From NCBI GenBank assembly GCA_950295325.1, contig OX485804.1:19158001-19222000 (forward strand): a stretch of 64,000 nt of DNA. The letters are read 5' to 3'. Of the stretch, positions 23,601 through 35,300 are shown one piece after another (positions within the stretch are counted from its first letter, which is position 1; every line of letters begins with the position of its first letter). The notes beneath the pieces were generated by a model, which saw only the letters and a list, made by a program, of their open reading frames with translations, had not been told where the DNA came from and did no database searches. Source of the stretch: Polytrichum commune. Taxonomy: Eukaryota; Streptophyta; Polytrichopsida; Polytrichales; Polytrichaceae. Made by a program: the position numbers and the translations under genes.

Positions 23601-26600
23601 AACATTCTTATACAAGGTTTGTTGCCATCCTCTATCTCCAAGACAACTCCTAGATGCCATTTTCTTTCCAACAACAAATGCTATCATGGATGTCAAAAAT
23701 TCAAACATCTTGTTCAATTTCAAGAATTCATGTGCACATCTCATAAGTGGTGTTGTACCTTGGAGAGGAGGATGGGAAAAAAAACGTTATGTACATGTAG
23801 ATTTTGATCAAGGCCTTGACTAAGTTCAAAGATGTTGTACTAGATCTCTGTGCATCCACATTTGATATCCATTTTCATAGTCATTAATCCAACAATTTGA
23901 CCAAGGGTTTTTTTTTGGAGTTTATGTTGATCCTATCCATATATGAATGCCAAGAGCTTCCATTCATGCTTGCAAATGAAGTGGATGCCACATTGTGGCA
24001 TTTGAGGGCATTATGCCATGCTTGATAGCATCATAGCTCCTCTTTTTAATGACACAACATTGAACACCTTTGCAACTCCAACTCATATCATTATTAATGA
24101 TGATGATGACATGCCTCACACTATTAAGATGATTGCAAAAAGCTTTCACATTGGTGTGTAAGATTGCAAAAAATTAGATTTTTTCTAAATTTTCCGCCTT
24201 GCTGGTAATCTTCCAATCATTTCAAGCAATTAACCAATGTAACTTATGTATGTAGATTAATGGCAGTGGCTATGTCACCTCCTAGTGACATGTATCTTTG
24301 CCTCCACATGCGAAGACTATGGCACAAGTTGTGGCGGTCACAAAAACACTAAACCCTCACTGGAAATCTTGATGTGCACTTTGCAACCCGTATGTGGACA
24401 ATGAGGTTGAGGAAGGGAATGAGAACGATAGCATGGATGTTGTAGCCCTAAGTAGCAATTGGTCCTAGTTTTTGATTGGAGTGTTTTGTTTTGACCTCAT
24501 TTAATTTGAATAACCACTTATCATTGGGCATGGTTTTGTGTGTGCAATTCTCTTGCTTTTGTGCATGTGCTATTCACATTATTTTGCATGTATTATGCAC
24601 ATAGTTTTACATCTGTCAATTGCATGGTTTTGTAATTGGTTATTTGTACTTTGTAAGAAATCATATGGCACCTATATACACTACATTTTTTATTTTTTTC
24701 CATTTGTTCATGTCATATTTCCATGGATACAAAAGGTCAGTTTACCACCATAAAACTTTCATTCACTCCTCACTGCTCTTTTCTCATCGCTCGCCACTCA
24801 TATGATAACATCCCCCCCCCCTCAACACTATAAAGACAAAAATGATACACAACTATGGACAGTTGAAGCTATACTATGACCCTTGTAATACTCATTGCAT
24901 GCGTTGGGGAAGGTGGTACCAAGGTATATTGAAGATTTGTTTATGCTTCTCAATGGAAACACAATAAACAATAGGTATCTGTCCAGACCAAAATGTAAGA
25001 TCTTGTTTGGGGCTAGTGTTGGATGTCTCGCTCTTGGAGTTGAGCTCCCACCAATCTGATCTAAGGTGGAAACATGATCATTCTAGATTATAGCTTGGAT
25101 GTTGATAATTTAGATTATTTGACTATGTAATTAATATAAGAGCTCTTGCATGAATTTAGTGGACTCACTTGATCAAATGGATTAACTACAAATAAATGGC
25201 GGGCATGCTTTTACTAGAATTCCTTTACACTAGGTGCCGATTTGTGGGAGCCAACTCAAAAGAGCAAAACATGTATGCATGGTCCTTGTTTGGGACTACA
25301 TTCTTTTACATTGCTTGATTCATCTTACATCATGCTTGGAGTAAACAATATCCCTTTTGGAGTAAACAAACCCCAAAATTAGCATCAAAAGCCTTGAATT
25401 AATCCAGAGAGACCCACTTGAGATAAATAAACCATAAACATATGGGGGTTATGTTTTTACTGCTAGACCCTTTACCTTGGTAAGGTTCCAACTGCACCAC
25501 CTAGTTAAGAGAATTTAGCTACAAGTTAGTGAGGATTAATTTAACAAAAAAATATAGTTAACTAAAATCATGGCCACACCACCTACCTAGGAGAAATAGC
25601 TAATAATGTGAGTTAGTGAAATCAACTACTATAGAGGGTGATCTATTCCAACACAAAATAATGATTTTCCCCTCAAAATTTGTCGTGTGTCATGGTCACA
25701 TTCACTTTGACCCACTTGAATCCATGTGGAAACTACATTCAAGCGCATTTAAAGATGAAGTAGGGAGCCCTCAATAGCATCTCATATGTGAGCTAACTGA
25801 GTGCATGGCTGCACATCTTAGTTACCACTAACCAAAGGTTGACCAATTTAAGAGAGGAGATACGGTCGACCGCCCAAAGTTTTTCTCAACTTGCCCAAGT
25901 TTTGAACATGACACTAATGATACGCTATAATTTCGTGGGCCGCACCATTTGTGTTTCATTGTGGTTCAAATATATTAAAAAAATTAGTTACAATTAAATA
26001 ATATTATTCAAAATCCAAATATTTGAACATTGAAATTGAAAAATGTTTTATCAACAAGATATTATTTTATAATAAAAATGTATGCTAATTTGGGATGATG
26101 TAAGAAATAGTGTGGGACCTAATAGCGGAATGGAGAAGAGATGGGAAAAATGAAAGGCAAGCATTCAAGACCAAAACTTGGGCTACTCATTTATAAGAGT
26201 TAGTTAGCATTAGGGGTTTGGATGAGTTAAGGTTTCTTCACAAAAGCAAGGTCTCAAAAGTTAGCTAACTTCTATTTTGATATCTTTTATTGAATCCTTA
26301 AATTTTAACCAGGTGGTGCGACCCTAAGATAGATTAGCTCTCACATAGGTTAGCTACCTCATATGTTAGCTAACTCTCTTAACTGGGCAGTGTGGGCACA
26401 ATATAACTAGTTTGAGTGGTTCCTTACTTCAACTCGAGCCTTATCCATGATGTGCAGTTGGACCCCAATAATGCTAGAGGCCCAACTCATAATGGTAGGA
26501 GTCAAGCCCCTGGCCTCAGTGGAGGGTGGATCACACCAACCATTTCTAGCATCATCTGTCAACATCTCCGGCTGTAATAATGTGAAAAGTGGTGGGTTAA

Positions 26601-26705
26601 CATCTATATCTCAACATAATCCCCATCAATTTCATGGCCAAAACCGGACGGAAAGTTTGGTGTGATCGGGGCATGAGCTGGAAATAAGGGCAGTTTGAAA
26701 CACCA
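19681..26705. other. AT-rich intergenic DNA with microsatellites
   Basis: No gene is supported. Landmarks are a TG microsatellite (about 20602-20634), a GA microsatellite (about 21832-21852), C homopolymers near 22270, 22507 and 24811, and a short-element end related to 1.04 and 63.8 kb at about 24740-24820 (ctcactgctc, catcgctcgccactcatatg). Open frames on both strands around 22.0-23.8 kb are short and overlapping, without recognisable domains. Confidence 0.5.
25485..26400. mobile_element. Possible 0.9-kb TIR element
   Basis: The left side reads caccacctagttaagaga then tttagctac; the right side reads gttagctaactctcttaac then tgggcagtg. The two are imperfect inverse complements, and further 'ttagctaa' pieces lie inside. 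The ends are too diverged to fix boundaries or a target duplication, and no protein is encoded. Confidence 0.3.
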
Positions 26706-26777
26706 ATTAGGGTTTAGTGGTTAGGGTTTGAAGAGTCTCCCCCAGGTTCGCCTCCACCCTATTCTGCTGCATATATA
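26706..26777 (+). promoter_or_regulatory. Promoter-like block of the snoRNA cluster: two telo-box-like motifs and TATA
   Basis: Two AGGGTTT motifs lie at 26709-26715 and 26723-26729 (ttagggtttag and ttagggtttg), matching the telo-box found in promoters of plant ribosomal-protein and snoRNA genes. A TATA-like atatatag follows at 26771-26778, about 45 bp downstream. The first snoRNA starts some 210 bp further on. This fits Pol II transcription of a polycistronic snoRNA precursor. The function is inferred. Confidence 0.55.
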
Positions 26778-26988
26778 GTCCTCCGTGTTTCGACATCCCC
26801 ATCCGCTTTGGAAGTCGGTTGAGGCTTGCATTTTATGTTGTCAGTAGTTCGGTGTTCATGTATTGGATGCGTGAGTGATTTCGAGTGCGTCTTTCATCTC
26901 TTGGTGTGGATTCTATCGTCTATGTGACGTACCGTGTCTTTTTTATCTTTGTTTTTTTGGATTATGTGGGCAATTATACTGTCGAGTT

Positions 26989-27067
26989 GCGGGTGTGATG
27001 AACAAATATGCCAAAACAGTTATCCCTGACCGAATAAATCATGTGGATGTAAAATGTTCTGACCCGA
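26989..27067 (+). ncRNA. C/D box snoRNA, tandem copy 1
   Basis: C box TGATGA at 26996-27001 (preceded by G, fitting RUGAUGA), D' box CTGA at 27026-27029 and D box CTGA at 27059-27062. GGGT before the C box and ACCC after the D box form a terminal stem. The ten bases before D' are acagttatcc; cagttatcc is complementary to GGATAACTG, part of the conserved GGGATAACTGG segment of large-subunit rRNA near the peptidyl-transferase centre. By the fifth-base rule the target is the first A of AAC in GGATAAC. A C'-like tggatg is at 27043-27048. It would guide 2'-O-methylation in the nucleolus. Confidence 0.85.
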
Positions 27068-27158
27068 AAGTATTTTGGATTAGTGATTAGCAATGTCACT
27101 GGGAGGAAACCACCAGCTAGCGTTTCAGATTTTATGTAAGCTATCACTTTGTAGAGTT

Positions 27159-27236
27159 CTGGGTGTGATGAACAACAATTCCAAAACAGTTATCCCTGAC
27201 CGAATAATCATGTGGATGCAACTTGTTCTGACCCAA
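27159..27236 (+). ncRNA. C/D box snoRNA, tandem copy 2
   Basis: C box TGATGA at 27166-27171, D' CTGA at 27196-27199, D CTGA at 27228-27231, with TGGGT and ACCCA as terminal stem. The guide before D' (aaaacagttatcc) is identical to copy 1, so it should modify the same LSU rRNA adenosine. It lies 170 bp after copy 1; the spacer is diverged but related. Confidence 0.85.
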
Positions 27237-27327
27237 AAGTATTTGTGACTTACTATTAGCGATGCAATTGGGAAGCAAGCATAAGATTGGGCTTCAGGTC
27301 TTAATTAAGAGATCACATCGTGGAGTC

Positions 27328-27406
27328 TCGGGTGTGATGAACAACAATGCCAAAACAGTTATCCCTGGCCGAATAAATCATGTGGATGCAACATGTTCTG
27401 ACCCGA
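27328..27406 (+). ncRNA. C/D box snoRNA, tandem copy 3 (D' altered)
   Basis: C box TGATGA at 27335-27340, D CTGA at 27398-27401, and terminal stem CGGGT with ACCCG. The guide is kept, but the D' box reads CTGG (27365-27368) instead of CTGA, which may weaken the D' guide. It lies 169 bp after copy 2. Confidence 0.8.
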
Positions 27407-27617
27407 AAATGTGCGCCATAACGTGGCGATGTAGTTGCGAAAGAATACCAGCCACGGTTTGAAAGGTTAGGGTTCAAGAGATCTACGTGGTGGTGTATGT
27501 GAGGCCAGAGGTTTGGAAAGTGTTTAATCACCTGTGGATTCCGTCGTCTATTTGACTGAGAGTGCTTGGCTGATGATCATTTGATCTTCTCGTTGTGTGA
27601 GCGAACATGTTGTGGAG

Positions 27618-27698
27618 TTGTGGGTGATGAACAGTAATGCCAGAATAGTTATCCCTGACCGAATATATCATGTGGATTGAACACGTTCTGACCATAAC
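27618..27698 (+). ncRNA. C/D box snoRNA, tandem copy 4
   Basis: C box TGATGA at 27625-27630, D' CTGA at 27655-27658, D CTGA at 27688-27691. Terminal stem GTTGTGG with CCATAAC is a compensated version of the stem in the other copies (one G-U pair). The guide reads gaatagttatcc, so only agttatcc of the rRNA match remains. It lies 290 bp after copy 3, and it and copy 1 share a leader (gtggattc..tcgtcta..tgac). Confidence 0.78.
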
Positions 27699-27759
27699 CG
27701 CACCTCTCATGATGCAGTTCAGTGCGAATACGTTGACTGATGCTAAGGTTGAGGGTTTT

Positions 27760-27815
27760 GAGTATATGTGCCAAAACATTTTAACCCTGACCAAATAGTA
27801 TGCGGGTTCACAATC
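27760..27815 (+). pseudogene. Degenerate fifth snoRNA fragment
   Basis: The stretch gccaaaacattttaaccctg then accaaatagtatgcgggttc matches the centre of the snoRNAs including a D'-like CTGA. No C box precedes it and no D box follows, so it is probably dead. Confidence 0.5.
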
Positions 27816-28088
27816 ATTATGGATCTAGCTCATGTTCTGCTGATATTTGTTCACTCATATTTGTTATCGCAAGATATCGAGGAAGGTTATTATACTGTTC
27901 ACATATTTTCAAGATACACATAGATGTTTGACATCGATTTGTAGTGGATATAATGTCTCTGCATCTTTGGAAACTAATTTGAATCTATCAAGAGCGTATA
28001 AACTGAGAAGTCTTGCAAACTCAATGTGTATGTCGTGTGTGTTAGTGTGCTGACGAATCTAATGTCCACCAATCCCACTACCAGATGG

Positions 28089-28126
28089 CAGTAGATGATG
28101 AAATGCATACCTTTCATCATCTACTG
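28089..28126. repeat. Perfect 15-bp-arm hairpin
   Basis: CAGTAGATGATGAAA (28089-28103) and TTTCATCATCTACTG (28112-28126) are exact inverse complements around an 8-base loop. A third piece, agatgatgaaag, follows about 25 bp later and could pair alternatively. It sits about 400 bp past the last functional-looking snoRNA. Confidence 0.6.
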
Positions 28127-29333
28127 GTAATTTCTTTATCATTCTTTCAGATGATGAAAGATAATTAATTAAGAAATGAATGTGGAAATTTGCATGTTAT
28201 GTTATTAATATGACATGTAACATCCTCATTCAATGCCGTTATTACGGATCGTCATTAGTCTCAAATCCACTGATGTAATTTTCTACCTTCGAAATTTGTG
28301 CATCATTAAGAGCATAGTATACGACATCAGAGGTGAACCTTTTTGTTCAATTAATGAAGCCAATTAAATACGACATAAATGTGACTTTGGCACAGAACAT
28401 ATTCGCTCTCGTCTTCAACTGAATAGTTTAAACGTATGTCATGCGTAGTGTTCACAATTGAGGCAAATAATGTCGCGACTTTGTAAGTTGGAAAATATAT
28501 AGTACGTCGATTTATACCTGGTATGTCCTTCAAATAGTTTCTATAAATGGGTGCAACCATTAACCATACCAATAACATAGAAGATGAAGGTTTTCAAGCA
28601 CACTTTCAAAAGCAGCAATGAATCTAAATGAATTAACCGGCAATTGCTAGTTTTCATTAGATATCCTTCAATGTCAATGCGAACTGGATTCATTGTCTCC
28701 ACAACAGTCCAAGCAATGTGCGGTGCCCGAGACACTGATTCTCCTAAACAATGTTGCAAATTTCAATGCAACAGACATAAGTACATAGACATGGCCAAAT
28801 AGCCGGCAATTTCGTTTGTCTTACGCTATTCAATAGGTACAAATAATGAGACCTGCACCTGCACATGAGACCGTATCAGCATGGTATAGTTTACATATCT
28901 GAAGTTGGCACGTTCACAAATGATGTGAAATCCTCCAGAAAACTTTGTTCGTAACTCGGTTATGATAAATGGCCTTAAAATGTTTCTCATACTATACAAG
29001 TTAGTCATTCAAGGTAAAAAATGAAGATGTATGTCTAAAATTCATAGATGTATGTCAACACTGATAGAACACGCAGAAAGGAATACAAATGGGGATAAGT
29101 TGGGTAACTCATACCAGAGGATTGGATAACTCATTCTGGGAACAAACCACAAGTCTCCGCATCTTAACGAGCTACTGCAAATCGACAATAAGTTCATGTT
29201 AGACTTATTCTGTATATTCCACTCCCACTCATCAGCACCTTTGTATCTATTTTTTTTTTGATGGTTATACCACAAACTTACATCAGAAAGTTATACCACA
29301 AAGTTATTTTTAGTCCAACCTGGATCAAGGATT
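28127..29333. other. Region downstream of the CLC gene with coding-like pieces on the minus strand
   Basis: No complete gene was built. On the minus strand, a segment preceded by cgatttgcag and followed by gtatgag (about 29177-29117) reads LVKMRRLVVCSQNELSNPL. A next segment after cttgtatag (about 28992) reads in phase YEKHFKAIYHNRVTNKVFW, then a stop. Another piece near 28735 reads ESVSRAPHIAWTVVETMNPV. These could be remnants of a spliced gene, or chance. Confidence 0.25.
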
Positions 29334-32300
29334 TCATTTAGTGTCAACTGGCCCTGTCAGTGCTGTAACAGAAAGCGAAAGGCCAAGTAATCTTCGTGTT
29401 GCCTCCGCCCTGCACATGTAAATAGTAAACCTCATCATAAACCGTAGAATCTAAAAAGAAAGTAAGTCTGTTAAGTAGCAAGATATCATAGGCAAAGCGA
29501 TCCCTCACACACGATAATCCAGGTTAGCAGTATAATCTAACAAAAGGCAGTTCTCCCAATGTTGACATAGGCTACTAACCTCATTCCTCCTTCAAGCTTG
29601 ATTTAGTGGGAGCTTTTATAGACTTTTTATTACAGTGAGTAGGGGTTCAAGGGGCATTTAAACACCCAACTACTTTGAGTGGTTGTGGTTGTGGCTGAGG
29701 TTGAGGTCCACTTTCAACAACTAAAAGGTGTAGTTGAAGAGTGGATTTGACCTTAATTATCGTCCCTCTTATTGGTGCAATCCATGGAGTGAGACAAAAA
29801 AATCATGAATTCTAGTGGAAAGTTCGTCTAAGAGTAATTTTGTCCTACACCTTTCCCATGCTTTGGCCTTGAAGTTCTCTCCAAATGCCACATAGTAACT
29901 ACAAGCAAAATAGAACAAAAGAAAGTAAACTACAACCATCGCAACCACCACCAACTACACCTTGTATCGTAGTTGGATAAGAGTTAGTTGAGGTTGTGAT
30001 TATCAACAATGCATCTTACAGAACCACAGTAAATACAACTATCAACCACCAAAACTGTGGTTGTGTGTAAACACCCCTTCAAAGTGGTAATCCAAGTATC
30101 AAAAAGAGAAGTGGTAGGGGAAGTAGTTCTCGAACCGGCATGTCAATGCAATGGAGTCTCTGTCCAGGAGGCCAACCACTTCCCCTCCTGAATCTAGCAC
30201 TGGGATCTGACGCAAACCACGCCCAGCCATGAGGCGCTGCGCAGTTCTCAGATTCATGTCCTTTGTAGCAGTTACTACTTGCTTCAACCTCCTGCTCTTC
30301 AATAACTCAAAAGCTGGCCTGTTTTCCACCTGTCAACAAAAACAAATAGTATGGATGAACTTGACGACCCCTTTGCCAGGACAAGAAAGGATAATGCCTA
30401 CGTTTGCCAACACTAGCATGAATTATAGAGTCTCTTCGCCAATGAAGCTCTTTCTAATGGCCATAACTGGGGGCAACTTGATTGCCCATTGTTCCTTCCC
30501 TAGTAGGCTCACCAAGCCCTTTGGTACCCACAAAGTTTAGGATGACTGGTTGACCTGGTGACCCTTAAAATTTTTGGGTGAACCATAGCGGGTAACCCTA
30601 ACATGGCTCCATGGAGAACGGAAGTCACACCACTTGGAAGGTGGACACGAGTCCCAACAACCCCAGCTATTGACTTGATTCTTTCTGCTGGTACATACCT
30701 ATCAAACCTTCAGTCCTTCGCTTGTTGACAACAATCCATGATGTGCTAGAAGGGTTTAGGATTTATTAAATAACTGTCACACTAGCAAAAGCTCACTGCT
30801 GCTGGGACTTCGAAGAACAAACTCAACTTCACAATAAAAAAACCAGGTAGAAGAAACCTCCATCTGAAGACCAATGCTAGTCGCGACTCCTGCAGCTTGC
30901 TGAATATCAGCCAATGTAAGAAGACCTAAAAGTTGTTGATTTGAGTCGAGTAACAGCACGCACCACTCTTTCTCCTCCACCATAGCTGACATGGCATCTC
31001 GCACGGTGGTGGTCATTGACACACTTGCAAATCTGGTCCTCATCGCCATCATCACAGGAATTTCTTCGGCTAACTGCTCTTCACTAATTTCCAAATTGGC
31101 GAGACAGAGTGATGCATCGATGTTGCATAGATCATTCTCATCTGGTTTTAAGCCCTCAGCAGGGGTTTCATAATCCCTGTAACCACCTTTCCATGCTTCT
31201 GCTTCCTGAAATTTCTCTGTCACATTTTGTAGACTCCCATTATCATCTTGGTTGCCTGAGGAGCTCTTAAGGTCGGAAGTACTGACCGCAGCAAGGCCAG
31301 TAACATTGAGACTTTGAGAACTTTGATTGGTTTGCAGAACAGATACCAAAGAGGATGCAGGTGAAAGAGTCAAGTCATTCTTTGCACGCTTGTTCTTCTT
31401 CGTGGACGATGATGCAATCCACGAGGACAAACCCACCGCCCCCATTAAAGGCAAAATGATGCGGTAATCCCGAGTCAGCTCAAATAACAGTAAAACTGAT
31501 GTCAATGGGACTTGGCACACGCCTGCGAGCATTGCTGCCATGCCGACCTGTACAAAATTTTGAGCACCAATGTTGGACCAGTATATAGGTGAATGCATGG
31601 TATCCATGCACAATACCAATACTGGCATCAAAGAATGTAACCGATCGATATATCAGAATTGTAACACCAGCCAAATATTGATGCTTGGTGGTTAATCACA
31701 AGATGAGGGAACCTTTGTATTCCCAAGTCATTAGTTGGATGAATTTCATCTTATTACCATGATATTGGTACTGACTTTTTTAATCTTACCTAGTCATGAA
31801 GGCTCTAGCATGATATACAGACTCCGGATGGTATCAAAAACAAAACAAAACCACAGGTACTCCTTCAACTAACGTTACTAGGAAAATGAAATCCCTCCTT
31901 TTATACATACCCAAATGGTATTAAATAAAGGTGAAGGGGATGGGAAAACTACCAGTGCATAGGCCTGAGGAGCAGCAACCTTGAGCCAACCTAAATGTAA
32001 TGCAGGGTCTGCATGTGCGAAGAGAGTCCTGGCAAGGTTCCCGTATGCTGATCCGAGTGCAGCTCCTATGAATAATGAAGGTGCGTACATACCACCCACT
32101 AATCCTGACCCACGACATAATGACGTGGCGATGACTTTAGCACCCACCAGCTGCAACAGGAGCTCCACAGATGGACTGGGCACCCATGGTCTTGATTCTA
32201 GGAGGACATCCACATTCTCAAAGCCCCAATATAGCACTTCTGGGTATGCGAGAGCAATCAAACCAACTGCAAGACCTCCGACTGGTGGAAGGAAGCCTGG

Positions 32301-35300
32301 ATGAATTCCTGTGGATTTCCTTACATAGTCGAACAACATTGTTGCATAGGCACTTCCCTTCATGAGGGTCACTGATACACCGCCACTTAAGATTCCCAAC
32401 AGCAGGTACAGCGGAAGCTCTGTTTGCCCATAAAGAGAAAAGGGGTATTACATGACTGGTAATTTCCTACTTTGGCTCTCTCATGGATATCAAATAATTC
32501 AAACGCTCACACCATAGGAGGAGTTCATATACATAGAGTTCATATTAGACATATCTTTGCATTAAACTACTTTGCATATACAGTAGTTCATATACATAGA
32601 GTAGATATTAGACAACCCCATAAACAGTTCACATACACATTTCAGGAAACAATGTGCTTCTTTCCTTTGATATGTTGAATCCAAGACATGCAAGTATGAC
32701 CGGTTATTGTCTACTTTGGGCTGTCATGGTCGCCCTTGGCTTTGGTAACCACTACTCTAGTTGCTTGATCCCAAATAGTTGAAAAACTCACACGATAGGA
32801 GTTTATATTAGACATATCTTTATATTAGACAACTTTAAAACAGAGTTCATTATACATATAGTTGTTATTAGACAACTTTATGTACAGTTTAAATTAGACA
32901 TTTGAAAAACATGTGCTTCTTTCACCTAAATTCATGTTGATCCCAAGAGATGCAAAGTATGCAGGGTTCAGCATACCAGCAGGTGAACGGAAGTCATAGG
33001 CAGGTATCCTAAATGCAGGGTCGGATCCAAGGCCGGCTTGTGAAACTACACTGGCCAGTACTGAGCTCAGCAACAACATTGCGGTGGTAAGTGAGGGTGC
33101 TGAGTCGGATGATGAAGGCCGCAACACCGATTCCAACGCAAAGAAGCAGCCAGCCACAGCTGCATTAAACCCTGCACTTATTGATCCCAAAATTTCATTA
33201 GTCACTGTGTGAAAGACTACAACTTACAAAGAACCCATCACTGTGAAGAAACTTACAACACGCAAAGAGAGATACATAGCATTCTTAAGTAGCCCATAAA
33301 AGTTCCACTGCAAATGGAATGATTCTTGGGTAATCTGGATTACCTAAGAATGATACCATTGGGGGACACACCTCTTCAGTTGAATCTTGGTAGATGAAAG
33401 AAGGCTTTGTGTCCAAAGATCATAGGCAACAATGAGGTGTCAACTAATGAGAGCTTAATGCCACTTGATGACCATGCTTGATTGCATTCATGCATGTAAT
33501 CAAGGACCTCGATTCTCAAAATTTTATTCTTGAAGCTAGAATATGAAGAGAACGTCCTTACGCATGCATAAGAATGCTATGCATGACCCAATCAAGATCC
33601 CAAGGTCAAGAATTGTTTCATAACCTAAGAATGATTCCTTTTGGGATGCATGTCTTCAATTAATTCTTGGTAGATGGGAGGAGGCTTTGTATCCAACGAC
33701 CATAGGCAACAATGAGGTGTTTGACTAATGAGAGCTTAATGCCACTTGACGACTATGCCTCATGGCATTCATGCATGTACTCAAAGACCTTGATTCTGGA
33801 AATTTTATTCTTAAAGCTAGAATAGAGAGATAACATCCTTACACATGCTTAAGAATGCTAAGCAATGCATGACCCAATCAAGACCCTAAAAGTCTTAAGA
33901 ATAATTTCAAAACCTGAGGAGATGCCTGCTGCAGAGCCTGCAGCAACCAATGACAGCTTCCTTTCACGACTATTGCTTAGCACGGTGCCCACACCATTTG
34001 CTATGGATGCACCAATTTCAACACTAGGGCCTTCTGGACCAAGGGAACATCCTGTGCCCAGAGTGATGGCAGCAGCTACTGCCTTCAAGAAAGCTCGAAG
34101 GACACTGCGGAGATCAGCCAGCCGAGTTGCACTTGTTGCTCCCATCTTTTCTCTCCTATTTTTATCGAGACGTTCACGCATCGTGTTAATGACTCCCACC
34201 AAAACACCTCCACCAAACGGAACAGCAAGTAGACGAAGCCATGTCTCGTTGAGTGGACGCGTTCGCAGCCATGCCGCTCCACTTTCAGGTATTCCCTCCC
34301 ACACCTCATTGTGAATCTCATGCACCTGCTCTCTCACAATACACATCCATAGTGAGTACAGAAATGAAAAGTAAGACCCTATTAGAGTATCTTGATTTGT
34401 TATGGCAGGAGGTTAGAGAGCTTAGAGGTGAGGCTTATAGAAAGACCTCGCAATATGGCTCAAATAGACCATAAGACTCTACTTCAACCCTGAACAATTT
34501 GATCACTCGTTTGTCCAGCTTTGATTCAAAACAGACACCAAAATTTCACCAATCCTCCAACATATCTCGGTACCTTCCTCCTCACCAGGAGCGGTCATGA
34601 CTCTCCGCTGATTCCCTAATTTGTGGAGTGTAATCTATCAGAACGTTGGACTGTAAAACCCTATACCCTAGTTCTGTTGAAATGAACAGAAGTCAAGAAG
34701 TCAAGGGAGAAGCTAAACAATGAGAAGGCAATTCAAATAGTGTCAGTTTGTCACAAAAACTGAAGTGATCCTAATTGTGAAGTGTAAACTATCAGAACGT
34801 TGAACGATAAAACCCTATACCCTACTTCTGTTGAAATGGACAGAAGTCGAGAAGTCAAGGGAGAAACTAAACAATGGTGAGAAAGTGGCATTAGGCTCTC
34901 ATTAGTCATCGACACCTCCTTCAGACACAAAGCTTTCTTCCATCTAACAAAGATTCAATTGAAGAGGTGTGTACCCAAAGGAATCACTCTTAGGTTGTAA
35001 GACACTGCTTGACTTTAAAATCATGATTGGGTCATGCATAGCATTCTTAAGCATGTGGAAGGATGCTCTCTTTCTATTCTAGCTTCAAGAATAAAAACTT
35101 AAAAATCAAGGTCCTTGACTATATGCATGAATGCAATCAAGTGTTGTCAAGTGGCATTAAGCTCTCATTACTAGATACCTCCTTCATTGGTGCCTATGAT
35201 CTTTAAACACAAGGCCTTCTTCCATCTACCAAGAATCAATTGGAGAGGTGTGCCCCCAACGGTATCCAGATTACCTAAGAATCATTCCAATTTCATTGGA

